NCBI RefSeq assembly: GCF_014204515.1
Contig: NZ_JACHLI010000003.1
Location: 62,001 to 126,000, forward strand
From: Pseudomonas nitroreducens
Lineage (GTDB): Bacteria; Pseudomonadota; Gammaproteobacteria; Pseudomonadales; Pseudomonadaceae
Direction: 5' to 3'
Length of the DNA: 64,000 nt
The position numbers and the translations under genes are program-made. Within the stretch, counting starts at the first letter, position 1, and the number at the start of each line of letters is the position of its first letter. The notes under the pieces are model-generated. The model was given only the letters and a program-made list of their open reading frames with translations. It ran no database searches and was not told where the DNA came from. Shown here piece after piece: positions 33,699 to 45,514 of the stretch.

Positions 33699-34577
33699 TC
33701 AGCGCAACGGCCTCACCGGCGCCTCATCCAGCTGCGCCAGCAGCATCGGCTGGCCATCGCCCTCCGCCGGCAGCAATGCCCATTGCTCCTTGCTGCCAAG
33801 CCGGCGATAGCTCTGCTTCACCTGGCTGCCCAGCGGCAGCGGCGCCTTGAAGTGGGCATCCAGGCGCACGTTCTCGGCCAGGCGGCGGCCGGTCAGGCTG
33901 CGCGCCAGGCCCCACATACCATGGGCGAAGGGTTTGCCGAAGCCGTAGTGCGAGGCCATCAGCCGCGACAGGTGCAGCGGGTTGAAGTCGCCGCTCAGCC
34001 CGGCATAGCGCCAGCCGACGATCTTCGGCACGCGCCACTGCACGCCGGAATGCACCGGCGCTTCCAGGGTGTGCCACTGGGCACGCTCGGGCAGCGGGTC
34101 GGCCTCGGTTCCGGAGTCGAGAAAATCGCCGCGGCGCAGGTAGGTGGTGATCGACTGCCAGTAGAGCATGTCGTGGTGCCAGGCCTCGGTCACCACGTCC
34201 ACCTCCAGCCCCAGCGCGCTGCGCCGGCTGGTCAGGATGCGGCAATCGAACTGCAGCGGCTCGTGCTCGTCGAGCATGCGGTAGCGCTGGATATGGCTGC
34301 GCAGGTGGATCAGCCCGACCACCGACAGAGGCATGCGCGAGCGACTGAGCAGGCGCAGGTGCAGCGGCAGGCTGATCACCTGCGGGTAGAGCAGCGGCAC
34401 GCCCAGCGCCGGATCGAGGCCGAAGTGCTGGCGGTAGGCGCGCAGGTGGCGCAGGTCGAACTTCAGGGTCCGGCTGTCCATTGCCAGGTAAGGCACGCGC
34501 TCGCCCTGGCCGAGGCCACGGCGCGGCAGCAGCATGCGGCTGTAACTGCCCAGCAGGGAGGGCAACTTTCGCTTCAC
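33699..34577 (-). CDS. MaoC-like hot-dog dehydratase family protein
   Basis: 292 aa. GTG 34577 is taken as the start because GGAGA precedes it by five bases; an in-frame start at 34640 has no such site. The C-terminal half carries the hydratase-2 pattern SGDFNPLHLSRLMASHYGFGKPFAHGMWGLA, with the catalytic Asp and His. The N-terminal half looks like a degenerate second hot-dog domain. Such proteins hydrate enoyl-CoA or enoyl-ACP; the substrate is unknown. It lies 100 bases behind rlmM in the same direction. Confidence 0.82.
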   Translation of the reverse strand: MKRKLPSLLGSYSRMLLPRRGLGQGERVPYLAMDSRTLKFDLRHLRAYRQHFGLDPALGVPLLYPQVISLPLHLRLLSRSRMPLSVVGLIHLRSHIQRYRMLDEHEPLQFDCRILTSRRSALGLEVDVVTEAWHHDMLYWQSITTYLRRGDFLDSGTEADPLPERAQWHTLEAPVHSGVQWRVPKIVGWRYAGLSGDFNPLHLSRLMASHYGFGKPFAHGMWGLARSLTGRRLAENVRLDAHFKAPLPLGSQVKQSYRRLGSKEQWALLPAEGDGQPMLLAQLDEAPVRPLR

Positions 34578-34677
34578 GAAGGTCTCCGGAAGATCTCGCG
34601 CCGCACAGCATGGGCAAAGCCGGGCGGCACGACAAGTCACCGAAGGTCGGGTGGCGCTGCCAGACGCTTCCGAGTCG

Positions 34678-35745
34678 TCAGCGCTCGCCTTTCTCCAGGC
34701 GCCGCAGGTGGCAGGTCACTTCCTCGCGGTCGTGGTAGAGCTGCTTGCAGCCGATCTGCACCTTCAGCCCGCGCTCGCGGAATGCCTCTTCCAGACGATC
34801 GAGGATGCGTCGCACCTCGGCGTAGCGCTGCTTCATCGGCAGCTTGAGGTTGACGATGGCCTCGCGGCACAGCCCCTCGCCGATCCAGGTTTCGATCATG
34901 GCGCCGGTGCGCGCCGGCTTCTCGACGATGTCACAGACCATCCAGTCCATGCGCTGGCGCGGGCGGAAGGCGTAGCCGTCGACGCGCTGGTGCTCGACCA
35001 GCCCGGAATACATCAGGTTCTCCGCCATCGGCCCGTTGTCCACGGCGACCACGCGCATCTCACGGTTCACCAGTTGCCAGGTCCAGCCGCCGGGAGAAGC
35101 GCCCAGGTCTACGGCGAGCATGTCCGGCGCCAGCCGGCGGTCCCAGTCGGCGCGCGGGATGAAATGGTGCCAGGCCTCTTCCAGCTTCAGCGTCGAGCGG
35201 CTGGGCGCCTCGCGGGGGAACTTCAGGCGCGGGATGCCCATCGGCCACATGGCGCAGTTGCGCGACTCGGCCAGGCCGATGAAGGCCTCGCGGCCGGAGC
35301 GGAAGGTCAGCAGCAGCCGCGGCAGGCTGGGGTCTTCGACCAGCTTGCCGGCTTTCACCAGCGCAGCGCGCAGGGGCTTCTCGAACTTGCGGCAGAAGGT
35401 CGAAAGCTCCTTGCCGTCGTTGGTGTCGAACACCTCCAGCCAGAGGCTGCCGCACGGCGGAAAGTCGGCCAGCGCTTCGAGGATCGCGCCGATACGGTCG
35501 GTTTCCGGCAACGCGGTGAAGCCTGCACCACGCGCCCACTGACGCGGGAAGATCAGCTCGGAGAAGCGCAGCTGGCGCATCAGGCGGTCGGCGCCGTCGG
35601 CATCCGTGCAGATGAACTCGGCATAGGCAGTGGCCGGCTTGGCTCGCGCGTAGCCGGGAATGTCCAGGCGCGCGGCGTGCTCGGACAGTTCGGCGCAGAC
35701 CTCGTTCTCGAAGCCCGGGCGGCAGTGCAGTAACAGGGTATTCAT
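34678..35745 (-). CDS. rlmM: 23S rRNA C2498 2'-O-ribose methyltransferase
   Basis: 355 aa from ATG 35745, preceded by GAGGAGACACCCCG; an upstream in-frame start is less likely. The N-terminal THUMP-like region is followed by a Rossmann methyltransferase domain with the SAM-binding loop DLGASPGGWTWQL and the conserved MVCDIVE segment. Close in length to E. coli RlmM (366 aa). It modifies the peptidyl transferase loop. It is divergent from acnA with a 357-bp spacer. Confidence 0.93.
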   Translation of the reverse strand: MNTLLLHCRPGFENEVCAELSEHAARLDIPGYARAKPATAYAEFICTDADGADRLMRQLRFSELIFPRQWARGAGFTALPETDRIGAILEALADFPPCGSLWLEVFDTNDGKELSTFCRKFEKPLRAALVKAGKLVEDPSLPRLLLTFRSGREAFIGLAESRNCAMWPMGIPRLKFPREAPSRSTLKLEEAWHHFIPRADWDRRLAPDMLAVDLGASPGGWTWQLVNREMRVVAVDNGPMAENLMYSGLVEHQRVDGYAFRPRQRMDWMVCDIVEKPARTGAMIETWIGEGLCREAIVNLKLPMKQRYAEVRRILDRLEEAFRERGLKVQIGCKQLYHDREEVTCHLRRLEKGER

Positions 35746-36102
35746 CGGGGTGTCTCCTCGGCCGCGCACTATAGAGATAACCCGAGAAGGTTCCTACAAA
35801 TTCGCAAGAATCATCCATTGGTCGAAGGCATTTGATCTGAACCCGCCGGCAGGACGAACGGTCCAGAACAGATGGCAAGACCCCATCGGGCGGTCTAGCT
35901 TGAGTGTTCCGGCCCAGCCCGCCGGAAGACTGCCCGGTGATTGCCCTGCAGGGCGAAGATTGCCACCCGTCGCGGCCTGCCCAAATGGAGTAAGCCTGCG
36001 ATGGATCAGGACGTTAGCGCCCGCCTTCGCCAAGTATCGCTAGCGCACGCCTACCCGGCGCGCTGCCGATCACGAGCAGAATCCAAGCCTGAGGAGAATG
36101 TC
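35746..36102. promoter_or_regulatory. Divergent spacer rlmM / acnA
   Basis: 357 bases without a gene. The frame of acnA stays open into this stretch, but the sequence AGGAGAATGTC directly before ATG 36103 fixes the start. AT-richer DNA at ~35765-35830 (ACTATAGAGATAACC) may hold the rlmM promoter. I saw no recognisable operator or hairpin. Confidence 0.4.
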
Positions 36103-38835
<2,733 letters not shown>

Positions 38836-38841
38836 AGCGGT

Positions 38842-38866
38842 GCGGCGGCCTGCAACGGGCCGCCGC
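38842..38866 (+). terminator. Likely terminator after acnA
   Basis: GCGGCGGCC (38842-38850) pairs with GGCCGCCGC (38858-38866) around a 7-nt loop, seven bases past the acnA stop. The trailing CCTCCTTCT is only weakly T-rich, so efficiency is uncertain. Confidence 0.55.
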
Positions 38867-38948
38867 CCTCCTTCTCCGGTTTCATTTCCGTGACCGATGG
38901 CGATACGCTATCGTCATTCTCCCGGCGTCACTCTTCTGACATTTTTCT

Positions 38949-38962
38949 GTGATTGCCATCAA
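38949..38962 (+). promoter_or_regulatory. Anr box upstream of aer
   Basis: GTGAT-TGCC-ATCAA differs at one base from the Anr/FNR consensus TTGAT-N4-ATCAA. It is centred ~76 bases before the aer ATG. A GATAAG sequence at 38981-38986 is placed about right for the -10 element of a class II Anr-activated promoter. Anaerobic induction of aer by Anr is reported for P. aeruginosa. Confidence 0.75.
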
Positions 38963-39031
38963 ATTTCCGATCTGGCGGCCGATAAGCTGGACAGACGTGC
39001 CAATTCGCCTTTTTTCCGAGATGCCAGCCTG

Positions 39032-40597
39032 ATGCGCAACAACCAGCCGATCACCCAGCGTGAACGCACCTTCCCCGCCGAACAGCGGCTGATCTCCACC
39101 ACCAATGAGCGTGGGGTGATCAGCTACGTCAACGAAGCCTTCACCGCCATCAGCGGCTTCTCCCGCGAGGAACTGGTCGGCGCGGCGCACAACCTGGTGC
39201 GCCACCCGGACGTGCCCTCGGCGGTGTTCGCGCACATGTGGACGACCCTGAAGAAAGGCCGCCCGTGGATGGGCATCGTCAAGAACCGCTGCAAGAACGG
39301 CGACCACTACTGGGTCAGCGCCTACGTCACGCCCATCTATGAACGCAACGAAATCGTCGGCTACGAATCGGTACGGGTGAAGCCCACCGCCGAGCAGGTG
39401 CGCCGCGCCGAAGCGCTGTACGCACGGATCAACGCCGGCAAGCCGGCTGTTCCCGCCCGCGACCGCTGGCTGCCGGTGCTGCTGGACTGGCTGCCGTTCA
39501 TCCTGATCGGCCAGATCGGCTTCCTCATCGGCGTGTGGCTCAATTCGCACTGGGGCTTCGCACTCGCCGCCCTGCTCTCCATCCCCCTGGGCCTCGCCGG
39601 CCTGGGCTGGCAGCAGCGAGGACTGAAGCGCCTGCTGCGCCTGGCCGAGCAGACCACCTCCGACCCGCTGATCGCACAGATGTACACCGACAGCCGTGGC
39701 GCCCAGGCACGCCTGGAAATGTCCATTCTCAGCCAGGAAGCACGGCTGAAGACCTGCCTGACCCGTCTGCAGGACACCGCCGAAACCCTCACCGAACAGG
39801 CCCGCGAAGCCGACTCGCTGGCCCACCACAGCTCCGCCGGGCTGGACCGCCAGCGTCAGGAAACCGAGCAGGTGGCCACCGCCGTCAACCAGATGGCTGC
39901 CACCACCCAGGAAGTGGCCGACAACGTGCAGCGCACCGCCGACGCCACCCGCCAGGCCAACGACCTGACCACCGAGGGCCGGCAGATCGCCGCCGAGACC
40001 CGCGAAGCCATGCAGCGCCTGTCCAGCTCGGTGGGCGAGACCGGTGAAGCGGTCAGCCAACTGGCCCGCGACAGCGAGCAGATCGGCGGCGTGGTGGATG
40101 TGATCAAGGGCATCGCCGACCAGACCAACCTGCTGGCGCTCAACGCCGCCATCGAGGCGGCACGGGCGGGCGAGATGGGTCGCGGCTTTGCCGTGGTGGC
40201 CGACGAGGTTCGCCAGCTGGCCCAGCGCACCACCGAGTCCACCGGGCAGATCCACCAGCTCATCGCCAACCTGCAGAACACCGCCACCGAGGCGGTGCGC
40301 GCCATGGAGTCCGGCCGCCGTCAGGCCGACGAAGGCGTGGATCGCGTACTGCAGGCGGACAACGCCCTGGTGGGCATCAGCGACGCGGTGGCCAACATCA
40401 CCGAGATGGCCACGCAGATCGCCGCGGCGGCGGAGGAACAGAGCGCCGTGGCCGAGGAGATCAACCGCAACATCAGCACCATCGCCAACCTCGCCGACCA
40501 GACCTCCGGCGAAGCCCAGCGCACCGCCCTGCTCAGCGAAGAACTGACCCACACCGCGCAGCGCCAGTATTCGCTGGTGGAGCGGTTCAACCGCTGA
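39032..40597 (+). CDS. aer: Aerotaxis / energy taxis receptor
   Basis: 521 aa from ATG 39032; the frame is open upstream but this start gives the family length. An N-terminal PAS domain (FAD-binding in E. coli Aer) covers residues ~20-120 (TNERGVISYVNEAFTAISGF). A hydrophobic anchor of two close segments follows (DWLPFILIGQIGFLIGVWL). The C-terminal half is an MCP domain with the hairpin tip IADQTNLLALNAAIEAARAGE that binds CheA/CheW. It senses redox or oxygen and steers cells. The upstream Anr box suggests induction in low oxygen, in step with the cbb3 operons. Confidence 0.95.
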   Translation: MRNNQPITQRERTFPAEQRLISTTNERGVISYVNEAFTAISGFSREELVGAAHNLVRHPDVPSAVFAHMWTTLKKGRPWMGIVKNRCKNGDHYWVSAYVTPIYERNEIVGYESVRVKPTAEQVRRAEALYARINAGKPAVPARDRWLPVLLDWLPFILIGQIGFLIGVWLNSHWGFALAALLSIPLGLAGLGWQQRGLKRLLRLAEQTTSDPLIAQMYTDSRGAQARLEMSILSQEARLKTCLTRLQDTAETLTEQAREADSLAHHSSAGLDRQRQETEQVATAVNQMAATTQEVADNVQRTADATRQANDLTTEGRQIAAETREAMQRLSSSVGETGEAVSQLARDSEQIGGVVDVIKGIADQTNLLALNAAIEAARAGEMGRGFAVVADEVRQLAQRTTESTGQIHQLIANLQNTATEAVRAMESGRRQADEGVDRVLQADNALVGISDAVANITEMATQIAAAAEEQSAVAEEINRNISTIANLADQTSGEAQRTALLSEELTHTAQRQYSLVERFNR

Positions 40598-41193
40598 TTC
40601 GGATGCGCAGCACGTGGGGCGCATAACCCGGAACGGGTTATCCGCCGTAATGGCGGATAACGCCTGAGGCGTTATTCGCCCTACGCTCCTCCTGGATCGC
40701 GTGGAGCCGAATGCAGGAGCAACTGTCTTTGTTGCGGAAATCTGTGCCTGGTTCGCCCTCACCCTAACCCTCTCCCTGAAGGGAGAGGGGACCGTTCGGT
40801 GCAAGTTGAAACGATGGCGTCAGCCGGCACAGACAGCTCCCTCTCCCTTTGGAGCGGGGCGCGCAGCCAGGGCGGAGGGAGAGGGAGCGCCCCGGCACGG
40901 TATTCAGCGCGTAGGGCGCATAACCCGGAACGGGTTATCCGCCGCAATGGCGGATAACGCCTGGGGCGTTATTCGCCCTACGCTCCTTCAATCGCTGCCC
41001 CCAGCCCCTTCCCGGAAGGAAGGGGGGCGTACGAAGCCATCGGCAAAGTACGGCCCCGATCTGGAAAGCCATTAACCAGACCGGGGCTGCGTGCCTGTGC
41101 CCCATCACGCCCCGAACCATCCCCCGCTCCCTTCCGGCAAGGGGCTGAGAGCCATCCGCGGACTATCCGGCCGCGACGGCCTGGATCAACGGG
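40598..41193. repeat. Repeat block between aer and the SDR gene
   Basis: No gene in ~600 bases. Two GTAGGGCGCATAACCCGGAA palindromes (40614-40684, slightly altered at the 5' end, and 40911-40981) flank an inverted pair of CTCTCCC elements (~40755-40790 and ~40837-40886). The two palindromes are more alike to each other than to the copies at 10 kb, with GGAACGGGTTATCCGCCG shared. Confidence 0.75.
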
Positions 41194-42366
41194 CTACTTG
41201 AAATCCCACTGCATCTGCGCCGGGATGCTGACATCCCGCGAGGACTGCACGCACACGTCCAGGTAATCGGTGAAGCGCGGCGGCGCGGCGATGCCCTCGT
41301 CGAGCAGACGCTGGTTGCAGAACAGGTAGTTGAGGTCGGCGAAGCCGCTGTACAGGCGCAGCGCCCGCAGCACCAGGCGCGGGTTGGCCTTGCCGATGCG
41401 GCTCTCGAAACTACCGGCCAGCTCGCGCAGGTCCTCGCTGCTGACCTTGCGGTAGCGCTCGCCCACCGGTTCCTCGCCACGGGCGTCGGCGTAGGCGCGG
41501 TCGATCTCACCGAAGGTGCACGCGGAGCCGTGGCCGGCGGAGATGTGGTAGAGGCTGTGGCCCAGCGTCGGTTTGAGTGCCAGGGCCACCAGCGCTTCGG
41601 CGCAGTAGTCCACCGGGATCACGTCGATCTGCTCGTCCAGGCCGCAGGTGAAGCTTTCCAGCGCAAAGCCCATGCGGAACACCCAGAAGATGCTGCCCGA
41701 TGCCTGGCAGCCCAGTTCGCTGTGCCCGACCACAATGGACGGACGCGCCACCACCAGTGGCAGGGTCGGCAACTCTTCGCGCATGCGCCGTTCGATCTCG
41801 GCCTTGGAGGCGGTGTAGTCCACCAATTGCTCTTCGCTGTCCGGGAAGTCCCACGACTCGCGCACCGGCGACTCGCGCTGCGGACCGCAGCACATGGCCG
41901 TGCCCACATGGAGGAAACGCTTGAGGTTGCGCGACTGGCTGAGCAGTCGGGCGAAGGCGAAGGTGCCCTCGACGTTCACCGGCCAGATGCTCGGGTTCTT
42001 CGAGAAGGAGGCGACGGCGGCGCAGTTGATCACCTGCTCCACGCGCATCAGGCGGGCGCGCTCGCCCTGCATCCAGGCGGTGTCGAGCAGATCGCCGCAG
42101 ACAATCTGGCTGTCCTGAAGGGCTTCCAGCGCCGTCTCCTGCACGTCGTGCAGGCGCAGGTTGTCGCGTAGGCGCTCCAGGCCCTGGGCGGGGGATTCCG
42201 CGCGCACCAGGAACAGCAGCGCCGCCGTATGCCCGTCGGCGATCAGGTGAGCGGCCACGGCGCCGCCGAGGAATCCGGTGGCGCCAGTCAGCAGCAGGCT
42301 GTGCGCGGCGCCGGGGGAAAAGCGAGAGGGTTGGGTGGCAATGCGTACAGCGTAATCGGGATTCAT
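41194..42366 (-). CDS. SDR-family thioester-reductase-like protein
   Basis: 390 aa. The N-terminal NAD(P)-binding motif TGATGFLGG (residues ~28-36) and the catalytic YTASKAE mark an extended SDR. The Rossmann core plus the VNVEGTFAFARL and VVARPSIVVGHSE segments fit the NAD-binding-4 branch (fatty acyl-CoA reductases and thioester reductase domains). It stands alone, without a carrier domain, so it might reduce acyl-CoA or act as an epimerase. The substrate is unknown. It is oriented away from ccoN2, next to an alpha/beta hydrolase. Confidence 0.82.
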   Translation of the reverse strand: MNPDYAVRIATQPSRFSPGAAHSLLLTGATGFLGGAVAAHLIADGHTAALLFLVRAESPAQGLERLRDNLRLHDVQETALEALQDSQIVCGDLLDTAWMQGERARLMRVEQVINCAAVASFSKNPSIWPVNVEGTFAFARLLSQSRNLKRFLHVGTAMCCGPQRESPVRESWDFPDSEEQLVDYTASKAEIERRMREELPTLPLVVARPSIVVGHSELGCQASGSIFWVFRMGFALESFTCGLDEQIDVIPVDYCAEALVALALKPTLGHSLYHISAGHGSACTFGEIDRAYADARGEEPVGERYRKVSSEDLRELAGSFESRIGKANPRLVLRALRLYSGFADLNYLFCNQRLLDEGIAAPPRFTDYLDVCVQSSRDVSIPAQMQWDFK

Positions 42367-42455
42367 GGCAGCGTTCGGCCTGTCTTCGGGAAGCGGGGCG
42401 TCGACTGCGGGGAGTCGACGCCGGCGAAGATAGGCGGGCCAGCATTAAGGACCGA

Positions 42456-43154
42456 TTAGGACAATAGGAAAGCTTCGATCCTCGCAGAGGCATTTTCCAG
42501 GTGTTGCTGGTGAGTCAGCCCCGATGCCTTCAGCGGCTTGAGATCGTGATCGGCGGCGACCAACCAGTGCAGTTGGATCGCGGAGGACAATTTGTAGCCA
42601 TCTACCGTCGGCCGATCCCCCAGTGCATCACGCTCACCCTGAACGATCAGGGTCGGCGTCTTCAGCTCGGCGAGGTGGGCCACCCGCGGTTTCTCCGGCT
42701 TGCCGGCGGCGTAGAACGGATAGCCCAGGCACACCAGCGCGTCGGCGCCCAGCTCGTCCGCCAGCAAACTGGCCATGCGCCCGCCCATGGACTTGCCACC
42801 GATGGCCAGCTTGCCCGGCACCTCCGCGCGAATCTGCACATAGACCTGTCGCCAGCATTCCAGCAGCTGCTTCTGCGGATTGGGCGGCCGGCGCTTTCCG
42901 TCCGCGCGGCGCATAGCCATATAGGGGAACTCGAAACGCACCACCGAGATACCTCGTTCGGCCAGGCGCGCGGCCATGTCGTCCATGAATGGACTGTCCA
43001 TCGGCGCGCCCGCGCCATGCGCCAGGACCAGCGTCGCCGACACCTCGCCCAGGGCCGGGTTCCGCAGCAGCGACAAAGCACCGCAGGCGCCCGCGACAGG
43101 GGTCTCAGGTGGCAATTGATCCGAATCAATATTCCGCGAGGGGCCTTTATCCAT
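42456..43154 (-). CDS. Alpha/beta hydrolase (dienelactone hydrolase / KANL3-Tex30-like)
   Basis: 232 aa. Nucleophile elbow GGKSMGGRM, the Asp region VQGERDALGDR and the His in AADHDLKP form a plausible triad. The oxyanion loop is LAHGAGAPMDSPFM. The substrate is unknown. The first codons overlap the Anr box of the divergent ccoN2 operon (43116-43129). Either the gene truly starts at 43154 or a later start is used; the first ~25 residues look less conserved in character than the rest. Confidence 0.82.
   Translation of the reverse strand: MDKGPSRNIDSDQLPPETPVAGACGALSLLRNPALGEVSATLVLAHGAGAPMDSPFMDDMAARLAERGISVVRFEFPYMAMRRADGKRRPPNPQKQLLECWRQVYVQIRAEVPGKLAIGGKSMGGRMASLLADELGADALVCLGYPFYAAGKPEKPRVAHLAELKTPTLIVQGERDALGDRPTVDGYKLSSAIQLHWLVAADHDLKPLKASGLTHQQHLENASARIEAFLLS
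43116..43129 (+). promoter_or_regulatory. Anr box of the ccoNOQP-2 operon
   Basis: TTGAT-CCGA-ATCAA is a perfect match to the Anr/FNR consensus and a near-perfect palindrome. It is centred ~152 bases before ccoN2. A class II promoter would start transcription near 43164, leaving a ~110-nt leader. The cco2 operon of P. aeruginosa is known to be Anr-dependent. The site lies inside the start of the divergent hydrolase ORF. Confidence 0.88.
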
Positions 43155-43274
43155 CCTTCACTCCGCTAATTCCGAATTAGTACCTATCCCAAGGGGGAGG
43201 GGCGGCATACGCCGTAAGCCGTAAAAAACCTGCCGGGATGGGCATAGCCCATAACCGTGGATGGAAGCCCATAA

Positions 43275-44699
43275 ATGAGCACAACCAATCAGACCGCTTA
43301 TAACTATAAGGTGGTCCGCCAATTCGCCATTATGACAGTGGTGTGGGGGATCGTCGGCATGGCCGTCGGTGTCCTGATCGCCGCTCAACTGGTGTGGCCG
43401 GACCTTAACCTCGGCTTACCGTGGACGAGCTTCGGCCGCCTGCGTCCGCTGCATACCAACGCGGTGATCTTCGCCTTCGGCGGCTGCGCACTGTTCGCCA
43501 CCAGCTACTACTCGGTGCAGCGTACCTGCCAGACCCGCCTGTTCGCAGGCCCGCTCGCTTCCTTCACCTTCTGGGGTTGGCAGCTGGTGATCCTCTGCGC
43601 CGCCATCACCCTGCCGCTGGGCATGACCTCCTCCAAGGAGTACGCCGAGCTGGAATGGCCGATCGACATCCTGATCACCATCGTCTGGGTTTCCTACGCC
43701 ATCGTCTTCTTCGGCACGCTGATGAAGCGCAAGACCAAGCACATCTACGTGGGCAACTGGTTCTTCGGCGGCTTCATCCTGACCGTGGCCATCCTGCACG
43801 TGGTCAACAACCTGGAAATCCCGGTCAGCCTGACCAAGTCCTACTCGCTGTACTCGGGCGCCACCGACGCCATGATCCAGTGGTGGTACGGCCACAACGC
43901 CGTGGGCTTCTTCCTGACCGCCGGCTTCCTGGGGATGATGTACTACTTCGTACCCAAGCAGGCCGAGCGTCCGGTCTACTCCTACCGCCTGTCCATCGTG
44001 CACTTCTGGGCGCTGATCGCCGTCTACATCTGGGCCGGTCCGCACCACCTGCACTACACCGCGCTGCCCGACTGGGCGCAGTCGCTGGGCATGGTGATGT
44101 CGCTGATCCTGCTGGCGCCGAGCTGGGGCGGCATGATCAACGGCATGATGACCCTCTCGGGCGCCTGGCATAAGCTGCGCACCGACCCGATCCTGCGCTT
44201 CCTGGTGGTGTCCCTGGCCTTCTACGGCATGTCCACCTTCGAAGGCCCGATGATGGCCATCAAGACCGTCAACGCCCTCTCCCACTACACCGACTGGACC
44301 ATCGGCCACGTACACGCCGGCGCCCTGGGCTGGGTTGCCATGGTCTCCATCGGCTCGCTCTACCACATGATCCCGAAAGTCTTCGGTCGCGAGCAGATGC
44401 ACAGCGTGGGCCTGATCAACACCCACTTCTGGCTGGCCACCATCGGCACCGTTCTGTACATCGCCTCCATGTGGGTCAACGGCATCACCCAGGGCCTGAT
44501 GTGGCGCGCCGTGAACTCCGACGGCACCCTCACCTACTCCTTCGTCGAAGCCCTGGCCGCCGGCCACCCCGGCTTCATCGTGCGGATGATCGGTGGTGCC
44601 ATCTTCCTGCTGGGCATGCTGGTCATGGCCTACAACGTGTGGCGCACCGTAGCCGCCGCCAAGCCGGCTGAAATGCAAGCCGCGGCGCAGATGGCCTGA
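43275..44699 (+). CDS. ccoN2: cbb3 cytochrome c oxidase catalytic subunit, copy 2
   Basis: 474 aa with twelve membrane helices. It reduces O2 to water at the haem b3-CuB centre and pumps protons. Typical haem and copper ligand segments are seen (WWYGHNAVGFFL, GPHHLHYTALPDW, HVHAGALGW). ATG 43275 is preceded by the long leader behind the Anr box. It is the first gene of ccoNOQP-2; ccoO2 begins ten bases later. The sequence is close to CcoN1 at 46774-48216, with near-identical DNA in the middle. Confidence 0.97.
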   Translation: MSTTNQTAYNYKVVRQFAIMTVVWGIVGMAVGVLIAAQLVWPDLNLGLPWTSFGRLRPLHTNAVIFAFGGCALFATSYYSVQRTCQTRLFAGPLASFTFWGWQLVILCAAITLPLGMTSSKEYAELEWPIDILITIVWVSYAIVFFGTLMKRKTKHIYVGNWFFGGFILTVAILHVVNNLEIPVSLTKSYSLYSGATDAMIQWWYGHNAVGFFLTAGFLGMMYYFVPKQAERPVYSYRLSIVHFWALIAVYIWAGPHHLHYTALPDWAQSLGMVMSLILLAPSWGGMINGMMTLSGAWHKLRTDPILRFLVVSLAFYGMSTFEGPMMAIKTVNALSHYTDWTIGHVHAGALGWVAMVSIGSLYHMIPKVFGREQMHSVGLINTHFWLATIGTVLYIASMWVNGITQGLMWRAVNSDGTLTYSFVEALAAGHPGFIVRMIGGAIFLLGMLVMAYNVWRTVAAAKPAEMQAAAQMA

Positions 44700-44709
44700 G
44701 GAGACCGAC

Positions 44710-45318
44710 ATGAAACACGAAGTACTCGAGAAAAACGTCGGCCTGCTGGCCCTGTGCATGGCCGTCGCCGTCAGCATCGGCGGCCTGACCCAGATCGTCC
44801 CGCTGTTCTTCCAGGACGTCACCAACACCCCGGTGGAAGGCATGAAGCCCTACACCGCGCTGCAACTGGAAGGCCGTGACGTGTACATCCGCGAGGGCTG
44901 CGTGGGCTGCCACTCGCAGATGATCCGTCCGTTCCGCGCCGAGACCGAGCGCTACGGCCACTACTCCGTCGCCGGCGAAAGCGTCTGGGACCACCCGTTC
45001 CTCTGGGGTTCCAAGCGTACCGGCCCGGACCTGGCCCGCGTCGGCGGCCGCTACTCGGACGACTGGCACCGCGCGCACCTGTACAACCCGCGCAACGTGG
45101 TGCCGGAATCGAAGATGCCGGCCTACCCCTGGCTGGTCGAGAACAAGCTCGACGGCAAGGACACCGCGAAGAAACTGGAAGTGATGCGTGTCATGGGCGT
45201 GCCCTACACGGACGACGACATCGCTGGCGCCAGCGATTCCGTCAAAGGCAAGACCGAAATGGACGCGGTGGTCGCGTACCTGCAGGTCCTCGGCACCTCC
45301 ATCAAGAACAAGCGGTGA
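44710..45318 (+). CDS. ccoO2: cbb3 oxidase monohaem cytochrome c subunit, copy 2
   Basis: 202 aa. One N-terminal membrane anchor (residues ~10-30) and one haem c site, GCVGCHSQM, with a distal Met in SKMPAYPW. It relays electrons from CcoP to CcoN. ATG 44710 follows GAGGAGACCGAC. It is very similar to CcoO1 over its whole length. Confidence 0.97.
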   Translation: MKHEVLEKNVGLLALCMAVAVSIGGLTQIVPLFFQDVTNTPVEGMKPYTALQLEGRDVYIREGCVGCHSQMIRPFRAETERYGHYSVAGESVWDHPFLWGSKRTGPDLARVGGRYSDDWHRAHLYNPRNVVPESKMPAYPWLVENKLDGKDTAKKLEVMRVMGVPYTDDDIAGASDSVKGKTEMDAVVAYLQVLGTSIKNKR

Positions 45319-45322
45319 CAGC

Positions 45323-45514
45323 ATGGATATCGGGACCATTCGCGGCCTCGGCACCGTCATCGTGATGGTGGCCTTCGTCGGCGTACTGCTCTGGGCTTAC
45401 GGCGGCAAACGCAAGGAGCGCTTCGACGAAGACGCGCTACTGCCCTTCGCGGATGACCCGGCAGCCAAGCGTCACGCTGAGCAAGAGCAAGCTTCTAGGA
45501 GCAACAACGCATGA
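45323..45514 (+). CDS. ccoQ2: cbb3 oxidase small subunit CcoQ, copy 2
   Basis: 63 aa from ATG 45323, five bases after the ccoO2 stop. A single helix (VIVMVAFVGVLLWAYGG) is followed by a charged tail, KRKERFDEDALLPFADD. CcoQ stabilises the oxidase. The stop overlaps the ccoP2 start (ATGA). The last ~30 bases are the same as in ccoQ1. Confidence 0.93.
   Translation: MDIGTIRGLGTVIVMVAFVGVLLWAYGGKRKERFDEDALLPFADDPAAKRHAEQEQASRSNNA

Noticed and set aside
35829..35845. TTGATCTGAACCCG before acnA as an Anr box
   Set aside because: Only the left half-site matches.
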